Positions 1 to 6,170 of a DNA stretch of 9,810 nucleotides are shown piece by piece. The notes under the pieces were generated by a model. That model was not told the DNA's origin. It saw only the letters and a program-made list of their open reading frames with translations, and did no database searches. The stretch is from Acidimicrobiia bacterium (GTDB lineage: Bacteria; Actinomycetota; Acidimicrobiia; Spongiisociales; UBA5794), in NCBI GenBank assembly GCA_029934555.1, contig JAOZMA010000065.1, positions 1-9,810 on the forward strand, written 5' to 3'. The translations under genes were made by a program, and so were the position numbers. Every line of letters starts with the position of its first letter. Position 1 is the first letter of the stretch.

Positions 1-23
1 AGGTCTCCTACCGAGAACCGATC

Positions 24-67
24 ACGGACTACGGACTACGGACTACGGATTACGGACTACGGATTAC
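24..67. repeat. ACGGAYT heptamer tandem array 1
   Basis: Six head-to-tail 7-bp units from position 24 to 65 read ACGGACT x3, ACGGATT, ACGGACT, ACGGATT, followed by a partial AC. The only variable base is position 6 (C/T). The last unit supplies the TAA stop (64-66, minus strand) of the neighbouring amidohydrolase, so the array begins exactly where that gene ends. No NNAGCNN module precedes it here, but only 23 bp lie to its left. Seen directly; function unknown. Confidence 0.97.
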
Positions 68-1647
68 TTCTCGTACACGACCTTGCCTTGCACCATCGTC
101 ATGTCGACGCTGGCTGCAAACGCGTCGTCGGCTGTCTCGAGTGGGCGGTCGACGACTACGAGATCGGCGTCGTAACCCACTTCTATCCGACCAGTGTGAT
201 CGTCGCGGTGGCCCACCCAGGCGGATCCTTGCGTGTACGCCGTGATCGCCTCATCCATCGTGATCCGCTGGTCCGGGAGGAACGGTTCGGGGAGCGAACC
301 GGGTCGGGTTCTCGACACGGCCGTACCGATTCCCAGGAGGGGGTCGGGGGAGGAGACGGGCCAGTCGGATCCGAAGACCAGGGTCGCATCGGCGTCGAGC
401 AGGGATCGCCACGGATACTGGTGGTTGGCTGCGTCGGGATGGAGGAACGGGATCGTCAGCAGGTCCATCTGCTCTTCGTGGCGTGCCCAGAGTGGCTGGG
501 CATTCGCTCCGGCACCGAGTTCGGCGAATCGAGGGAGGTCTGCCCGGTCGACGACCTGGAGATGGGCCAGATGATGCCGCCGGTTCGAGTCGCCGTTTGC
601 GGCGATGGCGGCTTCGATGGCATCGAGACCATTTCGGACGGCACGATCGCCGAGCGCGTGCATGTGCACCTGGAATCCCGCGGCATCGAGCATCGTGACG
701 TAGCGCTTCAGATCCTCCGGGTCGATGAAGTCGATCCCCCTATTGTCGGTCGGTTCCCCGGACTCGTCGAGGTAGGGGCGGAGCATCGACGCCGTGTAGT
801 TCTCAGCCACTCCGTCGAGCATCATCTTGATGGCCGTCGCCTGATAGCGTCCCGCAGGCGTTGAGTCCCGCCGTGCGACGAACTCGGCGATCTGCTCTGC
901 GTCCTCATCCCTCTCCCACCAAAGACCGCCGATGACGGCGCCGATCAAGCCACCGCGACCGTCGAGGGTGACATAGGCGTCGTGGGTTGCGGGGTCGACG
1001 TAGGCGTCGTGCCACGCCGTGATCCCGAGGGCGAGGTCGTAAGCCTGGCCGGCAAGGATGCCCTCGATGCGCTCCTCTTGCGTCAACTCCGGGACGTGGG
1101 AGTTGACAAGTTCGGTCGCGCCCTCCTGGAGCGACCCGATGGGGTTGCCCTGTTCGTCACGGTCGATGCGGCCGTCTTCTGGATCGGGCGTGTCGGCGGT
1201 GATGCCGGCGATCTCGAGGGCTTTCGAGTTCACCCAGACGCCATGATGGTCGGCGTTCCACAGCATCACGGGGCGGTCTGAGACGACGGCGTCGAGCGCG
1301 GCGGCGGTCGGGATTCCCCGGTCGAACGCCTCCATCGACCATCCGGCTCCGGTGATCCATGGCTTGTCTGACCGGGCGGCGTAGTCGGCAACCACCTGCA
1401 GATAGGGAGCCTCATCGTTCGGGGTTTCGGCGAGATAACACGACACGAGTTCGAGACCCGCCATGGATGGATGAGCGTGAGCATCCTGGAACCCCGGGAA
1501 GAGCGGCCGTCCCGCAAGATCGATGACGTTGGTGGCGTTCATCGCCAGATCATTGCCACCAATAGCGGTGATGGTGGTGCCGTCGACAAGAACAGCGGTG
1601 GCGGAGGGATGGCCGTGAATCGGGCCGTTGGTGAATGCAGTGCTCAT
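64..1647 (-). CDS. Amidohydrolase family 3 (YtcJ-like) metal-dependent hydrolase
   Basis: A 527-residue cytoplasmic protein, full length for the YtcJ branch of the amidohydrolase superfamily, whose members hydrolyse C-N or related bonds in amides, formamides and N-acyl compounds; the substrate cannot be read from the sequence. An N-terminal beta-sandwich strand (about 1-50, including VLVDGTTITAIGG) leads into the metal-binding HxH in GFQDAHAHP (H57, H59). Later family motifs are IKMMLDGVAENYT, HMHALGDRAV, AHLQVVDR and the metal-site aspartate in VFGSDWPVSSPDP. The C-terminal sandwich returns at GRIEVGYDADLVVVD. The ATG at 1647 fits the family N-terminus, but no Shine-Dalgarno precedes it: the upstream sequence is pyrimidine-rich. 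A leaderless start is proposed separately. The TAA stop lies inside heptamer array 1. The gene follows the pot operon on the same strand but is separated from it by repeats and a strong hairpin, so any functional link is inference. Confidence 0.93.
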   Translation of the reverse strand: MSTAFTNGPIHGHPSATAVLVDGTTITAIGGNDLAMNATNVIDLAGRPLFPGFQDAHAHPSMAGLELVSCYLAETPNDEAPYLQVVADYAARSDKPWITGAGWSMEAFDRGIPTAAALDAVVSDRPVMLWNADHHGVWVNSKALEIAGITADTPDPEDGRIDRDEQGNPIGSLQEGATELVNSHVPELTQEERIEGILAGQAYDLALGITAWHDAYVDPATHDAYVTLDGRGGLIGAVIGGLWWERDEDAEQIAEFVARRDSTPAGRYQATAIKMMLDGVAENYTASMLRPYLDESGEPTDNRGIDFIDPEDLKRYVTMLDAAGFQVHMHALGDRAVRNGLDAIEAAIAANGDSNRRHHLAHLQVVDRADLPRFAELGAGANAQPLWARHEEQMDLLTIPFLHPDAANHQYPWRSLLDADATLVFGSDWPVSSPDPLLGIGTAVSRTRPGSLPEPFLPDQRITMDEAITAYTQGSAWVGHRDDHTGRIEVGYDADLVVVDRPLETADDAFAASVDMTMVQGKVVYEK

Positions 1648-1683
1648 GGGGGAGAGGTTAGAAGAGCTGCCAGCTCCGAGCTG
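1647..1683 (-). promoter_or_regulatory. Candidate leaderless promoter of the amidohydrolase
   Basis: On the minus strand TAACCT (1660 to 1655) matches the TANNNT -10 pattern of actinobacterial leaderless promoters and sits exactly 7 nt before the A of the ATG. There is no Shine-Dalgarno between it and the start. The -35 region would fall around 1678-1683, inside the NNAGCNN heptamers. This is a pattern match only. Confidence 0.35.
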
Positions 1684-1704
1684 TGAGCCATGAGCTCAGA
1701 GCCC
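1663..1704. repeat. NNAGCNN heptamer module (left block)
   Basis: Six consecutive 7-bp units each carry AGC at positions 3-5: AGAGCTG, CCAGCTC, CGAGCTG, TGAGCCA, TGAGCTC, AGAGCCC. The flanking bases drift but the 7-bp phase is unbroken. A 12-nt linker GACATGTTCTTT (1705-1716) joins it to ACGGAYT array 2. The same order (AGC units, related linker, ACGGAYT units) recurs at 8282-8388. The module begins 15 bp upstream of the amidohydrolase start codon. Confidence 0.85.
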
Positions 1705-1716
1705 GACATGTTCTTT

Positions 1717-1823
1717 ACGGACTACGGACTACGGACTACGGACTACGGATTACGGATTACGGATTACGGACTACGGACTACGGACTACGGACTACGGACT
1801 ACGGACTACGGACTACGGACTAC
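1717..1823. repeat. ACGGAYT heptamer tandem array 2
   Basis: Fifteen perfect-phase units run from 1717 to 1821, plus a trailing AC. Units 5 to 7 are ACGGATT and all others ACGGACT. This is the longest of the three arrays and has the same orientation as the others. It lies between the pot operon hairpin and the amidohydrolase start. Read on the plus strand it has no stop codon in any frame (it encodes a cyclic TDYGLRT-type peptide); read on the minus strand it gives a stop in every frame within seven codons. Confidence 0.97.
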
Positions 1824-1887
1824 CGGACACGACAACGCGAAGGAGGGGCAGTCGAAACTGCCCCTCCCCATTGCATTGTCGTGTCCG
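1824..1887. terminator. Two-tier hairpin after potD, candidate terminator
   Basis: The outer stem is 12 perfect base pairs (CGGACACGACAA at 1824-1835 with its complement at 1876-1887). The inner stem is 11 perfect base pairs (GGAGGGGCAGT at 1842-1852 with its complement at 1857-1867), capped by the 4-nt loop CGAA. An asymmetric internal loop separates the two stems. It starts 1 bp after the potD stop codon on the minus strand, so it is well placed to terminate the potABCD transcript or protect its 3' end. No T-tract follows on either side, so a classical intrinsic terminator is not certain. It abuts heptamer array 2. Confidence 0.75.
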
Positions 1888-1888
1888 A

Positions 1889-3121
1889 CTATCCCTTCGC
1901 TACTGCGAAAGCGTCGGAGTAGTTGAGAGAGAAATCGCCAACGTCGGCGATGAACTCGAGCTTCGCCATCGTCTCATCGGATGGGAAGACCATCTCGTCC
2001 CCGAGGATCTCGGGGTCGATGTACTCGTATGCGGCCAGGTTCGGGCTCATGTAGTACGTGTAGTTCGTCAGGTCTCCACCGTTCTCGGCGTCGAGGATGA
2101 AGTTGATGAACGTGTGTGCCGTGCACGGATGCTCGGCCGTTATCGGAACCGCCATGAGATCAACCCAGACGATGCCGCCTTCTTGCGGAACCGCGTAGCC
2201 GAAGTCCTCGTAGGCGTCGTAGTCGTCGGTGGACGCCTGGTCGTACGAACCAAGGAACCCGCCGTTCCAGCCGTGACCGATAACGGTCTCGCCTGCCATG
2301 AGCAGGTCATCGAACGCAGCCGAATCGTATGCAGCGATGCGATCATTGGCGGCCTTGAGGATCGCGGTGGCCTCGTCGAGTTCGGCCTGATCGGTTGTAT
2401 TGACCGAGTAGCCGAGGTACTTGAGGGCCGCACCGAGCGTCTCGCGCTCGTCGTTGAGCATCGAGATCAATCCGGTGAACGGAGCGCTCATCTCCGGGTC
2501 GAAGACGAGACCCCAGGAGATGCCGTTTTCGTAATCGATGCCTGCTTCGTCGAGAGCGGCATACGCGAAACCGAAGCCGCTGGTGCCGGCCTGGTAGGGC
2601 ACCGAGAACTCGCCGGTCGGATCATACGGAGCATTGTCGAACAGGGGATCCAGGTTCACGAGGTTCGGAATGGCATCCGCATTGAACTTCACGAGGAGAC
2701 CGACCTCCGGGTCCGCCATGGTCGACACCATGTAGTCGGACGGCACGATGAGGTCGTACGGCGCGCCGCCGGCCTCGATCTGTGCGAGCATCGTCTCGTT
2801 GTCCTCGTAGAACGTCTGGATGATCTTGACGCCGTACTGCTCTTCGAACTTCGCCACGAGGTCGGTGACCCCGTAGTCCTCAGCTTCGGACCCGTACGGG
2901 ATGTACTCGGTCCAGTTGTAGAGATTCAGGTCACCGTCGGTCTCGTCCGGTTGGCAGGCGTTCACCTGTGCCTGAAGTTCGCTGTCGGCCTCAACGACCG
3001 TAGTAGTCGTCTCGTCCGTGCTGCCACCGCTGGCGGCCGTGGTCGTGGTCTCATCACTGGAACTGCTACACGCCGCGGCGAGCATCGCCACAACAGCGAG
3101 CAATATGAGTAGTCGCTTCAT
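1889..3121 (-). CDS. potD: PotD-type polyamine ABC transporter substrate-binding lipoprotein
   Basis: A 410-residue extracytoplasmic solute-binding protein, cell-surface anchored in a monoderm. The N-terminus has KR, a hydrophobic stretch and a lipobox-like LAAAC with Cys18, then a Ser/Thr/Asp linker (about 19-48). The mature domain shows PotD/PotF hallmarks: YNWTEYIP (68-75), PYDLIVPSDY (121-130), LGYSVNTTD (236-244), HGWNGG (283-288) and GGIVWVDLMAVP (315-326). By alignment from memory with E. coli PotD, the acidic pair D224/E227 and W285, W319 and D321 correspond to ligand-pocket residues, which supports an amine ligand; the position of the E. coli pocket glutamine near the C-terminus appears not to be conserved. 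The strong Shine-Dalgarno AAGGAGGA precedes the ATG. It is the last gene of potABCD, 3 bp after potC, with a hairpin directly after its TAG. The exact polyamine is not determinable. Confidence 0.95.
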   Translation of the reverse strand: MKRLLILLAVVAMLAAACSSSSDETTTTAASGGSTDETTTTVVEADSELQAQVNACQPDETDGDLNLYNWTEYIPYGSEAEDYGVTDLVAKFEEQYGVKIIQTFYEDNETMLAQIEAGGAPYDLIVPSDYMVSTMADPEVGLLVKFNADAIPNLVNLDPLFDNAPYDPTGEFSVPYQAGTSGFGFAYAALDEAGIDYENGISWGLVFDPEMSAPFTGLISMLNDERETLGAALKYLGYSVNTTDQAELDEATAILKAANDRIAAYDSAAFDDLLMAGETVIGHGWNGGFLGSYDQASTDDYDAYEDFGYAVPQEGGIVWVDLMAVPITAEHPCTAHTFINFILDAENGGDLTNYTYYMSPNLAAYEYIDPEILGDEMVFPSDETMAKLEFIADVGDFSLNYSDAFAVAKG

Positions 3122-3124
3122 TTT

Positions 3125-3955
3125 CTATTCCTCCTTGTTGCCTTCACTCGACCTGGATCTCGCCTGGAATCCCAGGGAAACGAAGACGAGAACCATTGAG
3201 ATCCCAAGCATAAGTGTTGAAACAGCGTTGATCTCCGGCGTCACCTGTCTCTTGATGAGTCCGAACACGTAGACAGGGAGGAGAGATGCTCCCGGTCCCT
3301 GGACGAACTCGGTGATGATCACGTCGTCGAGCGAGAGCGTCAGAGCGAGCAAGGCTCCGCCCATGACACCGGGCATGATGAGCGGAAGCGTCACTCGCCT
3401 GAACGTGGTCCAGCGGTTCGCGTAGAGGTCCCTCGCTGCCTCTTCGAGCGAGTCGTCGAGGTTCGCGAGCCGAGCCCGAACGATGATCGCCACGAACGAG
3501 GCGCTGAAGGCGATGTGGCCGAGAATGATCGTCCAGATACTGAGGTTGATCGGGAGCACCTGGGTGAACCAGATCAGCAACATGGCGCCCATCGTCACCT
3601 CGGGGATGATCACGGGCATGTACATGATGACGTCGAACGCTCCCTTGCCCAGCCACTTTCGGTACCGGTCGAGAGCGAGCGCGGCCGTCGTGCCGAGGAT
3701 CGTGGCAATGACGGTCGAGATGATCGCGACCTTGATCGAGTTGCTCAACGCCCCCATCATCTCGGGGTTGCCGAACATTCGGCCGTACCACTTCCAGGTG
3801 AAGCCGCCCCATATGCCGACGATCTTGCTGTCAGAGAACGAGTAGATGACGAGGATGAAGATAGGGAGGTAGAGGAATCCGAAGATGAGCCATCCGTTGA
3901 TGGTGAGAAGCCGATCGACCCACGGCCGGTGGGCTGTTCCCTGCTGAACGCTCAC
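3125..3955 (-). CDS. potC: PotC-type polyamine ABC transporter permease
   Basis: A 276-residue inner-membrane permease, one half of the PotB/PotC translocation channel. The GTG start at 3955 overlaps the potB stop as GTGA, with AGGGAGGG upstream; this start gives the usual family length, whereas an upstream open frame to 4579 is only the out-of-frame shadow of potB. Six membrane segments are likely, the first at about 20-40 (GWLIFGFLYLPIFILVIYSF), then about 72-95, 107-131, 140-160, 196-215 and 246-264. The cytoplasmic EAA loop that docks on the ATPase is EAARDLYANRWTTFRRVTLP (from residue 172). The TAG stop at 3125-3127 lies 3 bp before the potD start. Confidence 0.95.
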   Translation of the reverse strand: MSVQQGTAHRPWVDRLLTINGWLIFGFLYLPIFILVIYSFSDSKIVGIWGGFTWKWYGRMFGNPEMMGALSNSIKVAIISTVIATILGTTAALALDRYRKWLGKGAFDVIMYMPVIIPEVTMGAMLLIWFTQVLPINLSIWTIILGHIAFSASFVAIIVRARLANLDDSLEEAARDLYANRWTTFRRVTLPLIMPGVMGGALLALTLSLDDVIITEFVQGPGASLLPVYVFGLIKRQVTPEINAVSTLMLGISMVLVFVSLGFQARSRSSEGNKEE

Positions 3956-4848
3956 AGCGTCTTCCCTCCCTTCCGGAAGTAGATGATGGTTGCGATCATC
4001 ATCAGAGCGAGGATCGTGACCGACAAGGTTGCACCGAACGGCCAGTTTCTCCCGGACTTGAACTGGGTGACGATGTAGTTGCCGAGGAGAGTTGTCTTCG
4101 CTCCACCGAGCAGATCCGGGGTGACGTAGGCGCCGAGACTGGGGATGAAGACGAGAATCGAGCCGGCGATGATCCCCGGCATGGACAGTGGCAGCGTGAC
4201 CTTCCTGAACGCCTTCCATGCTCCGGCGTAGAGATCGCGGGCTGCTTCGACGAGGTTCCAATCGAGGTGCTCGATCGCGGCGTAGAGAGGGAGAACCATG
4301 AAGGGGAGATAACCGTACAAGAGGCCGAGAAAGACCGCCGGTTCGGTGAACAACATCTTCCCCCACAATCCGGTCCACTCTCCGATGCTCGTGATGAGGC
4401 CGTTGGAGTCGAGCAGGGTCCGCCACGCGTAGGTGCGGACGAGGAAGTTCGACCAGAAGGGGATGAGCACGAGGACAAGGAGAAAGTTCCGCATGATCGC
4501 GGACTTCCGAGTCGCTATCCAGTAGGCGAAGGGATAGCCGAGAAGGAGGGAGAAGGCGGTGTTGAGGAATGCGAGCCACACACTCCTGAACCCGACGGTG
4601 CGGACGAGTGGATCACCGAGCTTGATCCACCATTCGAGGGTCCACTCGCCGAGTACCGGTTTGCCTGTGCGGCTCCGCTCCGTGAAGGAGATCACGGTGA
4701 TGATGATGAGCGGGAGGACGAAGAAGATGATCAGGAAGACGTACGTCGGGAGAGCCGTGAAGAACCCGCGCCAGCTCTCGGCGCGTTCGGCCTTCTTCTC
4801 GAGCTCTGGGCTGGCTTCTTCCGACGGGTGATCGTCGAGCATCGTCAT
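3952..4848 (-). CDS. potB: PotB-type polyamine ABC transporter permease
   Basis: A 298-residue inner-membrane permease that partners PotC. A charged cytoplasmic N-terminus (about 1-30) precedes a first membrane segment at about 32-54 (FLIIFFVLPLIIITVISF). Further hydrophobic segments lie near 91-111, 121-141, 171-191, 224-241 and 272-291. The EAA coupling loop is EAARDLYAGAWKAFRKVTLP (from residue 201), very similar to that of PotC. The ATG overlaps the potA TGA as ATGA (4845-4848), and its own TGA overlaps the potC GTG, so the three genes are translationally coupled. Length and topology are normal for the family. Confidence 0.95.
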   Translation of the reverse strand: MTMLDDHPSEEASPELEKKAERAESWRGFFTALPTYVFLIIFFVLPLIIITVISFTERSRTGKPVLGEWTLEWWIKLGDPLVRTVGFRSVWLAFLNTAFSLLLGYPFAYWIATRKSAIMRNFLLVLVLIPFWSNFLVRTYAWRTLLDSNGLITSIGEWTGLWGKMLFTEPAVFLGLLYGYLPFMVLPLYAAIEHLDWNLVEAARDLYAGAWKAFRKVTLPLSMPGIIAGSILVFIPSLGAYVTPDLLGGAKTTLLGNYIVTQFKSGRNWPFGATLSVTILALMMIATIIYFRKGGKTL

Positions 4849-5918
4849 GAAGTCAGCGCCTCAGCGGCCTCCCTGTGGAAGCTGATCGTCACTTCGGTCC
4901 CGACGTCCCATCTTCTCAGAGACGGGATGTTCTCGAGCCGCGCATCGAGCAACTCTCCGCCGGGGATTTCGATCTCGTAGTAGAAGGATTCTCCGTAGTA
5001 GAGCTGCCGGGTGATCGTGGCCGGGAGTTGATTCCGTTCGGGAGGGATGTTCGTGGCGTCTCGGGCGTGGATCTGGATCTTCTCGGGCCGCAGCGTGAGC
5101 GTGACATCCGCCCCGACCGGAGCATCGGAGATCGCATAGACCTCGGTCCCGTCGGCCAGGCGCACACGATCGTCCTCCGTGGCTATGCCGTCGATGAAGT
5201 TCGTCTCGCCGATGAATTCGGCGACGAACCGATTCACCGGTCGTTCGTAGATTTCTTCGGGCGTGCCGACCTGGAGCAGCTTGCCGGCCTCCATGACGCC
5301 GATCCGGTTCGACATCGTCAGCGCTTCTTCCTGATCATGGGTCACATAGATGAACGTGATCCCGACCTCGGCCTGGATGTCCTTGAGCTCGATCTGCATC
5401 GCCTGGCGTAGCTTCAGATCCAGGGCGCCGAGCGGTTCGTCGAGAAGGAGCACCTTGGGCCGATTGATGAGAGCCCTTGCGAGGGCAACCCGCTGCTGCT
5501 GACCACCTGAGAGCTGCTTTGGCTTGCGATTCTCCATTCCCGTCATGTGGACTGCCGCGATCGCTTCGGTGACGCGATCCGCCGTTTCAGCCTTGGGAAC
5601 CTTGCGCATCTCGAGACCGAACGCGACGTTCTTCTCAACGGTCATATGGGGGAACAGGGCGTAGGACTGGAACACGGTGTTCACCGGCCGCTTGTTCGGC
5701 GGCTTGAGGGCCAACTCCTCACCGAAGATCTGGATGCTGCCCTCGGTTGGGAACTCAAGACCGGCGATCATCCGAAGCATCGTTGTCTTCCCGCAGCCCG
5801 AGGGTCCGAGGAGGGAGAAGAACTCCCCGTCGACGATGTCGAGGCTCACGTTGTCAACCGCGGTGACGTCATCGCCGAATCTCTTCGTGACGCCCCGAAT
5901 ACCTACAGCTGCCGTCAT
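4845..5918 (-). CDS. potA: PotA-type polyamine ABC transporter ATPase
   Basis: A 357-residue cytoplasmic ATPase that powers the PotBC channel. It has Walker A GPSGCGKT (38-45), Q-loop Q84 in VFQSYALFPH, signature LSGGQQQR (136-143), Walker B VLLLDEP (156-162), D-loop residues GALD (164-167) and switch histidine H194 in YVTHDQEEAL. The C-terminal third is a TOBE-like domain (LTLRPEKIQIHA), as in PotA/FbpC-type importers. I chose the ATG at 5918 (MTAAVGIRGVTKRFG) rather than the longer frame to 6011, because homology begins there and GGGAAGGGCGAG lies just upstream; the extra 31 residues look like promoter DNA. It is the first gene of the operon, with its stop overlapping potB. Confidence 0.95.
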   Translation of the reverse strand: MTAAVGIRGVTKRFGDDVTAVDNVSLDIVDGEFFSLLGPSGCGKTTMLRMIAGLEFPTEGSIQIFGEELALKPPNKRPVNTVFQSYALFPHMTVEKNVAFGLEMRKVPKAETADRVTEAIAAVHMTGMENRKPKQLSGGQQQRVALARALINRPKVLLLDEPLGALDLKLRQAMQIELKDIQAEVGITFIYVTHDQEEALTMSNRIGVMEAGKLLQVGTPEEIYERPVNRFVAEFIGETNFIDGIATEDDRVRLADGTEVYAISDAPVGADVTLTLRPEKIQIHARDATNIPPERNQLPATITRQLYYGESFYYEIEIPGGELLDARLENIPSLRRWDVGTEVTISFHREAAEALTS

Positions 5919-5952
5919 CTCGCCCTTCCCCTGTCTTGTCTCCAGAACTCGA

Positions 5953-5994
5953 GGCGGGGGTCGACCGTCGTCGTACCGACGGTGAGGTCCCGCC
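5953..5994. promoter_or_regulatory. Symmetric inverted repeat upstream of potA, candidate operator or 5'UTR hairpin
   Basis: Inner arms ACCGTCG (5964-5970) and CGACGGT (5977-5983) flank a 6-nt centre. Outer arms GGCGGG (5953-5958) and CCCGCC (5989-5994) are placed symmetrically, 5 nt further out on each side. It lies 35-76 bp before the potA start, in the divergent region shared with the aminotransferase. It could be a protein-binding dyad or a leader hairpin. Function is inferred only. Confidence 0.4.
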
Positions 5995-6107
5995 CCCAAC
6001 TCATCGCGCAATCTGAGGCGAGACGATAGTCGCTCCGAACCGGGCCGACATCCCCGCCATGCTTTTCCGACAGCGTGTCGGGCAGATGAGCATGACGCGC
6101 TCGCCGG

Positions 6108-6113
6108 TACAAT
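6108..6113 (+). promoter_or_regulatory. Candidate -10 element (TACAAT) for the aminotransferase
   Basis: TACAAT differs from the sigma-70-type consensus TATAAT at one base and sits about 57 nt before the chosen ATG at 6171, leaving room for a leader with a Shine-Dalgarno. I see no convincing -35 hexamer. The rest of the 252-bp divergent region (5919-6170) holds no gene that I can support. Confidence 0.35.
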
Positions 6114-6170
6114 CGAGTGGCGTTCTTGTCGACCGGCAGATCACGGTCGACCCAACTAGAGGTGAGAGAC

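Noticed and set aside
2..19. Small imperfect hairpin at the left edge (GGTCTC with GAGAACC)
   Set aside because: Only about six base pairs with a bulge and cut by the window edge; too weak to call a terminator.
88..864. Plus-strand open frame opposite the amidohydrolase
   Set aside because: It is an antisense shadow; the amidohydrolase on the other strand carries the full set of metal-binding motifs.
1869..1879. CATTGCATTGT shared by the potD hairpin and the antitoxin palindrome (7592-7602)
   Set aside because: Eleven bases of simple composition in the internal loop of one hairpin and the dyad of another site; no other shared context, so probably chance.
1683..1926. Plus-strand open frames through heptamer array 2 encoding repeated TDYGLR peptides
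   Set aside because: Any plus-strand frame through the array is open by its sequence; the frames run on into the hairpin and the potD antisense strand, with no ribosome-binding site or recognisable domain.
1871..3112. Long plus-strand open frame opposite potD
   Set aside because: It is the antisense shadow of a clearly recognisable lipoprotein gene in GC-rich DNA; the translation is Arg/Val/Glu/His-rich with no domain.
3956..4579. N-terminal extension of potC into potB
   Set aside because: The extra Arg/Ser/Pro/His-rich residues are potB read out of frame; the GTG at 3955 with GTGA overlap and Shine-Dalgarno gives the normal PotC length.
6117..6170. Upstream GTG start for the aminotransferase
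   Set aside because: It has no Shine-Dalgarno, lies immediately after the TACAAT candidate -10, and adds 18 residues unlike the family.
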